Origin: Hysterangium stoloniferum
Lineage: Eukaryota > Basidiomycota > Agaricomycetes > Hysterangiales > Hysterangiaceae
Length of the DNA stretch: 64,000 nucleotides
Reading direction: 5' to 3'
Assembly: GCA_015178975.1 (NCBI GenBank)
Contig: WHVD01000012.1
Coordinates: 558,001 to 622,000 of the forward strand
Below are positions 1 through 10,258 of this stretch, piece after piece. The translations under genes and the position numbers were made by a program. Under the pieces are notes generated by a model. That model saw nothing but the letters and a program-made list of their open reading frames with translations, did not search any database and was not told the DNA's origin. Each line of letters begins with the position of its first letter. Positions within the stretch are counted from its first letter, which is position 1.

Positions 1-717
1 ACAACTGGAAATCCCTTCTTCTGATTGCGGAATTCGCCTACAATAACTCTCCGAATGCAACCACCAGCATCTCTCCCTTTTTTGCCAACAAAGGCTATAA
101 TCTGAATCTCACAGTACATTCTGAATGAGATTTGGCTTCTATCCATGCTCAAGAATTTATCACTGATCTCGATGAGTTACATCAAGAATTTCGGAAAGCT
201 ATTTCTTCCACCCAGGAATATTACCAATGTTCCATGGACAAAAACAGGGTCCCACCTCCTAATTTTAAAATTGGTGATCAGGTTTTTGTAAAAGCTCAAT
301 TCTTCCATACTACCTGACCTTCTAAAAAACTTCCTGAGAAATTCTTAGGCCCTTTTGAAATTATAGCACAAGCCGGTTCACTTTCATGGACTCTCCGACT
401 TCCTGATAGTATGTGAGCAGTCCATCCCATTTTCCACATTTCCATGTTAGAACCTTGCCTTCCTAACAATATCCTGGAACATATTCAACCTCCACCACCT
501 CCGGTCATCATTGATGGAGAACCTGAATTTGAAGTTTCCGAGATCCTGGATTCAAAAATCGACAATCGCCGACATACTTGTAAATTACTCTATCTAGTCA
601 AATGGGCAGGTTATGAAGGTACCGACAAGAAAACTTCATGGATATTGGCTATGGAAATTGTTACCAACTTCCACACAGCTTATCTGAGTAAACCTGGACC
701 TTTATCCTCACTCTAAC
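1..717 (+). pseudogene. Gypsy-B1 integrase C-terminus and chromodomain (pol 3' end, cut by window edge)
   Basis: This is the end of a Ty3/gypsy pol polyprotein. The reading frame opens inside the integrase (NWKSLLLIAEFAYNN) and runs through the integrase C-terminal domain to a chromodomain (EILDSKIDNR ... YLVKWAGYEG) and a natural TAA at about 715. The same order is seen in the fuller copy B2 at 41-45 kb. Three in-frame TGA codons, at 126-128, 315-317 and 414-416, interrupt it. At 315 and 414 copy B2 has CGA; the first TGA is shared with B2, and the divergent gypsy-C has an Arg codon there. The chromodomain copy also lacks a few residues compared with B2. It cannot make an intact protein. In life such a domain would direct the integrase to modified chromatin (family knowledge). 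The rest of the element lies left of the window. Confidence 0.93.
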
Positions 718-825
718 CTTTTTTCTGTTTTCTTTCTGTTCAGTCTCCGACACTTCCGACACTTCCGACACTTCTGATACCACACTTGTTTTTAGGTTTT
801 GCAAGTCAAAAAAATATTATTGGCA

Positions 826-1961
826 CTATTTTAGAGTCTCTGACACCCCAAATCCACTTTCTATCTCAACTCCCATCTCATCTGCAATCTCCACACTATT
901 CACCATATCCTGCACCTCTTCATCCTCACTTTCTGGCCCCTTTCCTGACTCCCACCTTTTTTTGACACATTCCACCAACAGATCATTTGGCTGTTCCCTT
1001 GCCTTATTGGAAAATCATTCGGAAACTGCGATGATGCCAATGCTAACCATTACCTTCTCCAGGAATTCATTTTGCCTCTGGAAATTCCGGGTCAACGAAC
1101 AGAAACCTTTTTCCTGGATATCATTATCGTGCTCCAGTGCATCCCACATTTTCATAAGCTCTGTCCCAATAAAAACCAACGTGTTGACGGTGTCTTTAAG
1201 GAGCTCAATGCCAGTACCATCTGTATCCAGCACTCTAGTTTCTGCAATCTTGGCTGTTCCCAAATTTTCTGCATCATCAGTTTTCTGAGCTTTCTCACCT
1301 TTTGGAACCCTCTTCATGGTGAGAGTGCATGGAAGTTTGAGAACTGTGCAGGGATAGCAAGTTCTGCCCCATTTTACCTTCTGTTTCCAACATGTCATAT
1401 TCCAAATCGAACATCGATAACATGGACTGTCATGGACAATTTCCATCTGTTCCAGAGCTTTGACCTTTTGATTCTGTTTCAGAAGTTAACCAACTTCCAG
1501 TCTTTTACGGATGTCACTTACTTTGGGACTCGAAGGCCCAGCCTCTCCCTCTGCCTCTACCTCCATGGCTTTTCACTGTATCCAATGGTTATCGGATGAA
1601 AACACAGAAACTTATGGTTTCACATTACCTTTCCCTCCCTTATCTCCTTCCTCTGTTCTGCCACCTCAGACTCCCATTGCTTTCTTTCCACCTCTTCCTT
1701 CTTCCTTTGAACCTCCGCCATCTTCCATATCCATGCCTCTTTTTCCGCCTTTGCCCGCTCCAAGTCCCGTTTTTCTGCCTCTTCAGCCTCCTTCAACTCC
1801 CGCATCAATGCCTTTTCCTCCTCCTCTTGTTGTCGCTTCATCTCCTCCATCCTCTGTCATTTTTGTCTAAGTTCTTCAACCTTTGACATTTTTTGAAGTA
1901 TGGCAATTTCAGTGTCTGAATCTTCTGGGGTAGTGATGAACAATGGTCAACATATCGACAT
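826..1961 (-). pseudogene. Antisense accessory gene of gypsy-B1 (coiled coil + Zn2Cys6-like cluster), decayed
   Basis: It lies antisense between pol and the 3' LTR. Reading leftward from an ATG at 1961 there is a charged coiled-coil segment (about 1620-1850), a GTAATG donor after REGK, a short exon ending GPSSPK before GTAAGT, and a third exon with six cysteines in the order C-X2-C-X6-C-X10-C-X2-C-X6-C (about 1310-1430). That is the spacing of fungal Zn(II)2Cys6 binuclear clusters. Splice positions match the less damaged copy at 44938-46082. The copy is dead: the ATG is followed by a TGA where B2 has CGA, exon 2 opens with TGA where B2 has CGA, and the C-terminus is shifted near 960-1015. The product has no known role; a DNA-binding protein is only an inference from the cysteine spacing. 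Confidence 0.72.
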
Positions 1962-2009
1962 GCAAGTTGTGGATAAAGAAACAAAATTGTTAATTCGAAT
2001 ATTTGGAGG

Positions 2010-2017
2010 TTTTTATA
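2010..2017 (-). promoter_or_regulatory. TATA box of the antisense gene in gypsy-B1
   Basis: On the minus strand this reads TATAAAAA inside GAGTATAAAAACCTCC, about 50 nt upstream of the antisense ATG at 1961. The same motif sits at the same distance in B2 (46131-46138). Function is inferred from position and conservation. Confidence 0.55.
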
Positions 2018-2144
2018 CTCAGAGCAGCAGCCAAAACTCTCACCTCCAGAATTGCGTAAATTCCACGACACATACGATCAGCCTTCACTTCAATCACTCA
2101 GTACCTAATCACCTCTATGGGATTTTGGCCTAACAGGGGGGTAC

Positions 2145-2699
2145 TGTTACAACCCATTCCCAGATGTTTCAATATCCGACTTCCGACTCCCGACTTCTGA
2201 CTTCTGACTACGGAACATCAAAGTTACCATATCTTCCACACTCTTCCCTTGTTCCACATTTGGTAATTTGTCTGTTGACAAGTATTCACTCATTTGCTTA
2301 TTATATTCCCATCTCGAAATATTGTCTCCCTAATTCATCTTATTGTATTCCCATTTCAGAATACTTCCATTTCCATCTTATTGTGGTCTTAGTTTGTAGT
2401 ACAATAACAAGAAGACTTATATTAGTTTCTGCAAATTTGTACTTTACTTTAGATCTGATATTGACTTAGTTCTTATTCCTTCTTCCATCTTTCTGTACAC
2501 TTGATATTCGGAACTCTTTGGAACTCTGAATATCCGTATCTTCCATCGTAAGTCTCACCATTGAAATTAAGGACTTTGAGTGTTTGCGTAGAGGTGCAGC
2601 ACATAAGCTGAAGCCAACGTCCTGACCCTATCCATTAGTTCCCAACTTCAGGTGACTTCCTGATAGTTCCAGAATAAGTTCCTGACACAGTCCTTAACA
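2145..2699 (+). repeat. 3' LTR of gypsy-B1
   Basis: It begins TGTTACAACCC and ends CCTTAACA, 555 bp, and is clearly homologous to the B2 LTRs at 39325-39889 and 46267-46824. It is preceded by a polypurine tract (aacaggggggtac, 2132-2144). It holds the heptamer-like actTCCG repeat near its start and the conserved CAGC-acataa-GCTG hairpin module at 2593-2623. The 5 bp after it are ctgag; the matching left TSD would lie outside the window. The flank is family D LTR, so B1 inserted into an LTR-D. Confidence 0.93.
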
Positions 2700-2900
2700 C
2701 TGAGCCCTGTTCCCATTATGGTCAAATGACCTGTCATGATTTGGACTCCGCTCCCACCCCATTCCCATTATGGTTTAATGACCTGTCACAATTTGGACTC
2801 CACTCCACTCCATTCCATTCCTAACACCAAGTTTGGTGTTTACTTATCCCGTTTCATGTTTGCTAGTTTAGTTTTCATTAGTACTGGATTTGGTATGTTA
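2700..2900 (+). repeat. Fragment of LTR family D
   Basis: It is homologous to about 33176-33380 (middle of LTR-D), including the repeated ATTATGG ... ATGACCTGTCA units and the caccaagtttggtgtt palindrome. It ends at TTGGTATGTTA, where a Tc1-like sequence beginning tacagtgactc joins at a TA. Confidence 0.8.
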
Positions 2901-3271
2901 TACAGTGACTCAAAAAACCCTTCACATATTTCATACTTCAGACTTATATCCCTGATAGCTCAAAGAATAAAAATGCAAAAATATCAAGAATATTTGTGAA
3001 TATGCACTATCATATCTAGATTATGGCAGTATGATGCCATTACATAAGCTCCAAATATGGAAATATTACAAATATTTATATACAAGAGACTCATGTGAAG
3101 GGTTTTTTTGCTGCCAACTTTGATGACTATACTGTAATGCTTACAGTCATGTGACCTTGTTGATTGTTTACCTCCAATTGGGTCATATTGACAAAATCAT
3201 GTGATGTCACATGACCATGTTGTACTGGAGTATAAATATATGGTCTTTAGCCACCAGCAATGCTCCAATTC

Positions 3272-4088
3272 TGTTAGGATACACACACAGGGTGGGTCTC
3301 CGGAGAAACCCGCAGGATATCTGGTAGGACTTGGCTTCAGCTTATAGGCTGCGCCCTCGCTAGATTGTGTTGTCCAATTTCGGACAGGTGGACGGGGATC
3401 CTGGGGAGTCTGGGCGGGGTTCTGGGTCATAGGTCATAGGTTGGAGGTCGTGAGTCGTGAGTCGAGATAGTCGAGAGAGATAGATGTGCCGGAGCCCGTG
3501 GGCTCCGACTAGTGTGAGCGGTCTGATAAGAGTAAGGTTTTAGAGCGGAAAATATATTAGATTACTGGGGGGAATCTAAGCTAATTTTCTGACTGGATTG
3601 TATGTACAACATCTGCCAGTTTATATAGACCATGGATGAATAACATACCAAATCCAGTAATGGCGAAACAAAACTAACAAAACATAAAATGGGAATAATA
3701 AACACCAAGTTTGGTGTTAGGAATGGGACGGAATGGAGCGGAGTCCGAATTGTGACAAAGCATAACCCATAACGGGAAATGGAGTGGGAGTGGAGTCCTA
3801 AATCGTGACAGGTCATTTGACTAAAATGGGAACGGAGCTCGATTAGAGTGGTGACGGGATTCTAAGTGGGGACCAGTGACTGATGCGTGGGACGAAGACG
3901 GACATAGACAGAGACGGAGTCCGGGGGAAGTCCAGTGACTGATATGTGTCGTAATGAGGTCGAACGTAACGAGTCTTGATATACGGAGTCCGGGCGGGAA
4001 ATCCTATAAACAGACAATTGGTGCTTGTAGCATGTGGGGGCATACCAGTTAGTGCCCGGAGTCCGGCGGGATTTGTCCGGTCGTAACA
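3272..4088 (-). repeat. Solo LTR, family D (minus orientation)
   Basis: Read on the minus strand it runs from TGTTACGACCGG to GTATCCTAACA, 817 bp, and aligns along its length with the LTR-D split at 32930-33607 / 55927-56049. It carries the caccaaacttggtgtt palindrome, a TATA-like tctatataaac and the hairpin module (3326-3356). It splits the Tc1 remnant just before its transposase ATG. The flanks (aattc / gtttc) are not a clean 5-bp duplication, so its insertion boundary is slightly uncertain. Confidence 0.85.
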
Positions 4089-4098
4089 GTTTCCCAAA

Positions 4099-5024
4099 AT
4101 GCACACTTTGTCTCTTGCCAGCCAGAATCATATCCTCTCATTGCTTGATGTTGGCCATTCAGCTAGCCACATTGCAGCTTTTACTGGTCATAGCATTTTC
4201 ACAGTCTCTAAGCTTCACTCTAAGCATTGTTCTCATCTCTCTAAGTCCATTGGTGGTCACCCCTCAAAGCTTTCCCCTACCAACATTCACTATGCACAGC
4301 ACCTCATCAGCTCTGGGAAGGCTGACACTGCTGCTGATGTGGCCAAAGCTCTTAGGAGTGTCACCAACCAGTTCATCTGCACCCAAACTGTGTACAATAG
4401 TCTTAATATAGTTGGGAATGCCTCAATAACCCTTCTAATGTTTGGTACTTCAGATTTACATCCCTGATAACTCAGAGAATAAAAATGCAAAATATCAAAG
4501 ATATTTGTGAATATGCTCTATCATATCTATATTATGGAAATACAGTGCCATTACATAATCTCCAAATATGGAAATACTACAAATATTTATATATAGGAGA
4601 CTTATTGGAAGGGATTTTTTATGAGGTTTGGAGAAGGATTTGTGATGTTATGGGCTACATGCTGTGGGAAGGACCTGGGTATTCTTTCAAGATAGATGAG
4701 AGGATGGATGGGGACCTTTATCTTAAGATTATAGAGAAGGACCTTCAAGCCAGCTTCAGCTATTATAGAAAATATGTGGGTGATGTCATCTTTCAACAAG
4801 ATTATAACACCTTGAACATACCTGCAAGAAGGCCCAGACTTGGTTTCAAGATAGTGATTTCAATGTTCTCCAATGGCCAGCACAGTCTCCAGACCTCAAC
4901 CCCATTGAACACTTGTGGGACTATGAAAAGAGGAGGCTAAGGGATATTGGTGTTGTGGGAGAGGGTGGAGGAGGAGTGGAACAAGATTGATGCAGAGGTG
5001 TGTCAGAATTTGATTGAGAGTATG
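4099..5024 (+). pseudogene. Tc1-like transposase, broken
   Basis: The first part (4099-about 4415) encodes the helix-turn-helix DNA-binding half, starting MHTLSLASQNHILSLL and containing GGHPSKLSP. The catalytic half resumes at about 4617 ([36 protein letters not shown]) and runs to LIESM near 5020. About 190 bp of the same repeat that forms the element's left end lies between (4425-4615), and the first catalytic Asp region (WSDETKIN in relatives) is missing. Near 4830-4930 the DDE end is frame-shifted. No active enzyme is possible. The relative at 31990-32703 keeps the missing segment. Confidence 0.85.
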
Positions 5025-6334
5025 TGGTAGGATACACACACAGGGCGGGTCTCTGGAGAAACCCACGGGATATCCAGTAGGACTTGGCTTCAGCTTATAG
5101 TCTGCACCCTCGCAAATGTCTGTTGAGTGTCCTTAAATTTTGGGTGGGTGAAGACTAATCCTAACGAGTTCCTTTCAGCGAGATACCGATCAGGACCAAA
5201 GGTTAAGTCGAGTGTCGGGCCAAGGGTTGGTGTTAAGTGCCGTGTCGGGAACTTATTCCGGAACTATCGGGAAGTCACCAGGAAGTCAGAAACTACTAGA
5301 TAGGGTCAGGATGTCGGCTTCAGCTTATGTGCTGCGCCTCTACGCAAATGCTCAATGTCCTTAATTTCGGAGGTGAGACTTATGATGGAAGATACGGATA
5401 TTCAGAGTTCCAAAGAGTTCCGAATATCGAGCGTACAAAAAGACGGGAGAAGGAATAAGAAACTAAGTCGATATCAGATCTAAGGTAAAGTACAAATTCG
5501 CGGAAACTAATATAAGTCTGCTTGTTATTGTACTACAAACTAAGACCATAATAAGACGGAAACGGAAGTGTTCTTAAAACGGAAATACGATAAGACATAT
5601 TAGGAAGACAATATTCCGTAACGGGAATATAACAAACAAACGAGTGAATACTTGTCAACGGACAAATTACCAAATGTGGAACAAGGGAAGAATGCGGATG
5701 ATACGGTAACTATGATGTTCTGTAGTCAGAGGTCGAAAGTCAGAAGTCGGGGATTGGAAGTCGGGAGTGGGAGATCGGAAGTCGGATATTGAAACATCCG
5801 GGAACGGGTCGTAACAGTTGGTGACCAAGAGTGGGCGAGTGCACGTGAAGGTGGATGAGGGGATTCTTAGTACAAGACTGCTAGAGGTGCAAGAGGGTAT
5901 TCTGAGTCGATATTCTGATTGCCTAGTAACTACAACTACAGTGGGTTCATATACAAGTATTGGGCATCTAGAAAATACTAACTAGGAGAAGAGTGGAACA
6001 GGGTATTGACAATAAGCTTGACTAGGAATGGGGAGTTTATGATTAGTTCGGAGGCCAAAGAGATAACCGAGAGTGGGATTATGGGAAAAGGAAATAGTTC
6101 GAGGGTTACAAGTATATATAGAGAATGGATCATCATAATAAAAAGGATGTATCAAAAGTTTAACCAGATAGTACGAGTATATTTTGATGTGGGCATAAAC
6201 AGAGTTTGATCACCGTGAAAGCATACATCAGCATCGGGGGCGATGGTTTCCGATGTGGTGACTTGAGCAATAACTTGAATCGTTGATGGGTGGCGATAAC
6301 CTCGGGGCTGACCAGCTGCAACACGGTCGTAACA
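5025..6334 (-). repeat. LTR with family C body and family D-like end, interrupted by a solo LTR-B
   Basis: On the minus strand it starts TGTTACGACCGTGTTGCAGC (at 6334) and follows family C for most of its length (5822-6334 and about 5110-5230). Beyond the shared hairpin module its last 80 bp (5025-5110) match the end of LTR-D instead (GTATCC at the terminus). A solo LTR-B sits inside (5231-5816). No clear target duplication is seen at the outer ends (gtatg / ctttg). Confidence 0.75.
5231..5816 (-). repeat. Solo LTR, family B, TSD gttgg
   Basis: On the minus strand it runs TGTTACGACCCG to GGCACTTAACA, 586 bp. It is flanked by perfect 5-bp duplications gttgg (5226-5230 and 5817-5821). It contains the AGATCTGATAT self-primer motif and the hairpin module (5308-5340). 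It entered the C/D LTR, so it is younger than that LTR. Confidence 0.92.
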
Positions 6335-6900
6335 CTTTGGTGTATGCAACATGAACAGAGAGGGTAGAAGATTCATCCTTGGCTGCAGACTTGGTTTGTT
6401 AACTTTTCAGAGAAAATATGAGTGAATCACAAGAGAACAAGCATGATGCATTCTGAGTGATATTGGAGGGTTATAAATGCATGGGGTCTCATGCATAACT
6501 ACAGGGATTATATACAGTGACTTACAAAACATATCCAATGTTTTGCCATTTCAACTTGTATAGCTTATACCCTAGTAGATAAAATCATAAAATCACCAAA
6601 ATATTTGCCAACATGCTCTATCATGTATAGTCCAAGGCACCATAGGGTCATTATGTAATATCCATATATGGTAAACAATATGAATATTAGAGAGTGGTCA
6701 TTGGATACCTTTTGTAACTGACAGGCTTTTGCATGAAAATCATATGACAATGTTGATTGTTTGCACTTGTTTATATTTTCCAACATGTCATGTGATCATG
6801 CTGTGCTAAGGTATACAGTGACTCACAAAACCTTTCCAATGTTTGGAGTTTGCATATTGGCAGACTGCTACCAGGGGAGAGAAAATAGCAAGAAATTTTA
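6335..6900. other. Non-coding stretch with Tc1-type repeat ends
   Basis: No gene is visible. At 6514-6715 and again at 6812-6840 there are sequences beginning TACAGTGACTY ACAAAAC, related to the Tc1-like terminal block at 2902-3108; the first copy shows the same inverted layout (atccaatg ... cattggat). These look like MITE-type derivatives. Confidence 0.5.
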
Positions 6901-7536
6901 AAAATTTATACTCTCGCCAACCGATTTCACAAAGAAGGGCTAAAGGAGAATATTTGCCTATACCATCATTTTGGGAAGGAGGTTCTTGATTTGAGGAGTG
7001 TAGCCGATATCTTTTTTGAGGCGGCGGTTCTGTCCCACCTTGCCACGGAAATTTCGCTCACCCTTCATCCAATGGTGAAGCGGGAGTGCAATGGGTCGAC
7101 GAAGAAGTTGCCGCAATGGTACTCCAGTCACATTCCCCTTTCCAATCCGGAACGGAAGCAACTCCGTGTTCAGGCCGTCGAGGAAGGTCTCAGTATCACA
7201 CCGATCCAAACCATCGAATACATGGAATCTGAATTGGACACCATTCTGTCTGATGTGTTTTATGTTCCCGGGCGATACAATCAAGTTGCCATTGATTCCT
7301 TCATTCTTTCGAACGGTAAACTCTACCTCTTCCAATTCACCACTGCCCAGAACCATCCGATCAGATCTGGGATCATCAACTACGCAGCCAAGCATAACTT
7401 TCCAAAACAAGAGGATTGGCGCTTCGTATTCATAATTCCACCCGGATTGACTTTGACAGTTCCTCAACAGCCAGCTATCAAGGAAGTTCGCTTGTACACC
7501 GCTGTAGTCGATGTTACTAAAATCAAGGTGTTTTAG
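6901..7536 (+). pseudogene. Crinkler-like protein, C-terminal fragment
   Basis: An open frame of about 210 residues ends at a TAG (7534-7536). It shows the order HHFGK - FFEAAVL - SLTLHPM - VFYVPGRYNQVAIDSFIL - KLYLFQFT - DWRFVFIIPPG - LYTAVVDV. This pattern is the C-terminal region of large Agaricomycete protein families often annotated as Crinkler (CRN)-like, thought to carry a restriction-enzyme-like fold (family knowledge, recalled, not searched). Nothing resembling the N-terminal half lies upstream, where Tc1-type repeats occur instead, so I read it as a 5'-truncated relic. It could also be an exon of an unrecognised gene. A real biochemical role cannot be deduced here. Confidence 0.55.
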
Positions 7537-8337
7537 GTTAATTTCTCCGTAGCTGCATCCTTGTATTATACAAATATAAAGACCTACTCGGGGAAAGACC
7601 CGTCGTTGCACACTTGGCAAGGATCCAATGACTACAGCTGTCAGATGGGCGCGGTGCAGCTAGGCTAGACTTGTTATCTCTATATACATTACACAACTTC
7701 ATCCTGCTTGGAGGCCTGTAAGAGGGGCAAGAACTACTCTGATTGCAATACACCTATAACACAATATATTTCCTTATCTAGCAATACTTTCACTCATATT
7801 ATATATCCTAGTACAAGACTAACAGCCCTCGCCTCGCGTCTTGGGACGTATTGCAACTCGGGCTATTAGACCTCCGGTCCCTCGATCTTCCTTTCTAACA
7901 CTCACCCTCCGAAATGCGGCACAAGACGACGCGAACATTCCGTCTCCACGCATAAACCGTCACAATGCGCCGTTTCCCACGTGATGCGCATCAACGAAAA
8001 CAATTAACAACGACGAACACATCATCCACATCCCTTCTTCCATCTCGATAAGACAAACCACCAGGTCCTCGTCGGCTGGGAAAACTTCTATCTCTGTCAT
8101 TCGTTCGTGAATCTGGGCAAGCAAATAGAGTTCTATTGCGTCGCCACCTCTCTCTCGCGTGACCAGAATAGATCAGACCGTGCTCAAGCCAAAGATTTAG
8201 CGAGGCGAAAGTCCAGCGGACCGACAGGTTGAGAGTTGGGAACGGCCCAGTGAAGCCTAGCAGAGAGATTAAGAACGCGTGTGCGGGATGGGATGACTCG
8301 ATATAAAGCTTACAGCCATCGCTACGCCAACGCCCCG
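7537..8337. other. Intergenic, nothing recognised
   Basis: I see no convincing ORF, RNA gene or transposon end in this 800 bp. It is richer in GC than the flanking repeats from about 7800 onward. Confidence 0.5.
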
Positions 8338-8738
8338 TTAGTTGAATTTCATAGTAAACCCCGCCTCAGCAGCAGAAGAAGCCGCGAGCCTTGAGGTGAG
8401 CAACCCATTCAACAATGGCGTTCTTGCTTGCGGAGAGGAAGGGCGATCCTCGTTGAGATAAGGTTGGAGGGTAACAAGGTCGATGAATGACCTTTGGCCG
8501 GTGCTGTACGTCCTCCTAGTGCTGTGGGCAAGGCCATACCAGAGGGAAAAGCAGCTGGTGGGGAGAGGTAAGCGTTTGTTTGATACCAACGAGCAAGGTC
8601 GTTCGAGCAATTCTGTGTATCCCAGGAGGGTCCGAGAGTAAAGAAACGTGTATATTGAAAGCGAGAGGCGGAGTCAGCAAGGGCATTCATACCGTAAGCG
8701 AATGTGGGAAAAAAGCCGGACCTTTTTTTAATTAACAC
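8338..8738 (-). pseudogene. Tyrosine-recombinase N-terminal (SAM-like) relic
   Basis: Two overlapping minus frames together show a pattern typical of the N-terminal core-binding domain of basidiomycete tyrosine recombinases (Crypton/DIRS-type): a YGLAHSTRRTYSTGQRSFI segment, then in another frame a VEWVAHLKARG segment. Frame changes lie near 8420 and 8610. No catalytic R-H-R-Y domain is seen downstream, so this is a short decayed fragment upstream of NSA2. The assignment rests on recalled family patterns only. Confidence 0.42.
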
Positions 8739-8767
8739 TCCGCTCGAGTTTTCAAGAGAACGGCGGT

Positions 8768-9943
8768 ATGGTGAGTAATTGTGAATCTGGTGGCAACTCG
8801 TGCTGATTTCTTTCTCTCTCTGGTTCTCTTATTTGAATGGATAGCCTCAAGTATGTATATTCTGTATAAGTGTGGTGCGCATGCGAGACTAACACTCGTT
8901 TCTAGAACGAATATATCGAAGAGCACATAAAACGCCATGGACGGCGGTTAGATTATTTTGAGAAAAGGTAACGTTATTTTCTTCCTAACACCGTCGATTC
9001 AAAACAATCCCTCATTCTCAACCCCCTTCCCATCCCTTTCATAGGCGAAAACGCATAGCCCGCGAGAGCCACCGCGCCTCCGCAACCGCCCAAAAAGTCT
9101 TCGGCCTCAAAGCCAAACTCCTCCACAAAAAGCGGCACGCCGAAAAGGTACAGCTGCGCAAGACGCTCAAGGCGCACGACGAGCGGAACGTGAAGCAGCG
9201 GGATGCAGGGCCCGCGCTGCCGGACACCGCGCTGCCGACGTATCTCCTGGACAGGGAGGGCGAGCGGGACGCGAAGGCGCTGAGTTCGGCGGTGAAGCAG
9301 CGGCGGAAGGATAAGGCCGCGAAGTATGCGGTGCCGTTGCCGAAGGTGAGGGGTATTGCGGAGGAGGAGATGTTCAAGGTTATGAGGACGGGGAAGAGCA
9401 AGAGCAAGGCGTGGAAGCGGATGGTGACGAAGGCGACGTTTGTTGGGGAGGGATTTACGAGGAAGCCGGTGAAGATGGAGAGGTTTGTGCGGCCTATGGC
9501 GTTGAGGTTTAAGAAGGCGAATGTGACACATCGTGAGTTGGAGTCGTCTATGGTCGTTTTGATGTTGGTTGCTGATGGTACTCACGCCCCTTGCAGCCGA
9601 CTTGAAAGCCACTTTTCAATTATCAATTATTGGCGTTAAGAAAAACCCACAGTCGCCGATGTACACACAACTCGGTGTCATGACGAAGGGTACGATCATC
9701 GAGGTCAATGTATCGGAGCTTGGGATGGTGACTACCGGTGGCAAAGTTGTGTTTGGGAAGTACGCGCAGGTCACGAACAACCCTGTATGTCAAAGGCATC
9801 TGTATCATTACGCAAAAGGGATATTAACGGATTAATTGTGTGCAGGAGAATGATGGCTGCATTAATGCGGTACTTTGTAAGTGGTTGTCTTTATTTCGAA
9901 TCTTGTCTGTGAACTGACTTCTTTCCTCTTTACAGTGGTGTAA
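8768..9943 (+). CDS. NSA2: NSA2-type ribosome biogenesis protein (60S pre-ribosome factor)
   Basis: I read seven coding exons: 8768-8770, 8845-8850, 8906-8967, 9045-9532, 9597-9784, 9846-9876 and 9936-9943. They join to 786 nt, 261 residues, the usual NSA2 length. The first exon is only the ATG, followed by GTGAGT; the second is a 6-nt microexon CCTCAA; exon 3 continues [18 protein letters not shown], giving the conserved MPQNEYIE start. The product belongs to the eS8/NSA2 family: a basic N-terminal half ([20 protein letters not shown]), then a beta-rich eS8-like C-terminal domain ([37 protein letters not shown]) ending AVLLV. NSA2 acts in the nucleolus in 27S pre-rRNA processing for the large subunit (established in yeast). 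All introns are GT-AG; intron 2 has a CTAAC branch site. No damage is seen. Confidence 0.95.
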
Positions 9944-10258
9944 TATCAGTTAATTTGTATGCATTACTACGCTATGTCCTCCATCTTATCAGCAACTCCT
10001 ACATGATTATTTATGCGTGTATTGGCCTTCCGAGTACTGGTTTATCTCTATTCTCGTCTATTTCTCTTGACACTCCCACTGATCAACCGCAGATGCAAAG
10101 TTCGCAAGTGCTATAACTAAAAGCTTGGAATATGTGAACGCGATCAACTAGTATACATAGACAACTATCGTCGATGGATATGGCGTCCGTAAACAAGATA
10201 TATCGCATACAAAGCATTACAAACCCAACCCCGAATGTCTTCTCATCAACATAACCAC
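9944..10258. other. Convergent intergenic region
   Basis: About 315 bp separate the stops of the plus-strand NSA2 gene and the minus-strand dioxygenase gene. It must hold both 3' UTRs. No ORF or repeat is evident. Confidence 0.6.

Larger units (their letters stand above)
2902..5024 (+). mobile_element. Tc1/mariner-like transposon remnant, interrupted by a solo LTR
   Basis: The left end reads TACAGTGACTC next to a TA in the host LTR, as expected for Tc1/mariner insertion. A block of about 190 bp follows (2918-3108) whose ends are inverted (ACCCTTCACAT / ATGTGAAGGGT), then a 5' leader, a solo LTR-D (3272-4088), and a broken transposase (4099-5024). The right end of the transposon is missing: at 5025 the sequence switches to LTR. 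Confidence 0.7.

Noticed and set aside
8338..8738. 5' upstream exon of NSA2
   Set aside because: NSA2 is complete from 8768, and this stretch reads as a minus-strand recombinase relic.
8974..9612. Minus-strand 212-codon ORF over NSA2
   Set aside because: Shadow of the GC-rich NSA2 exon 4; low-complexity His/Arg/Leu composition.
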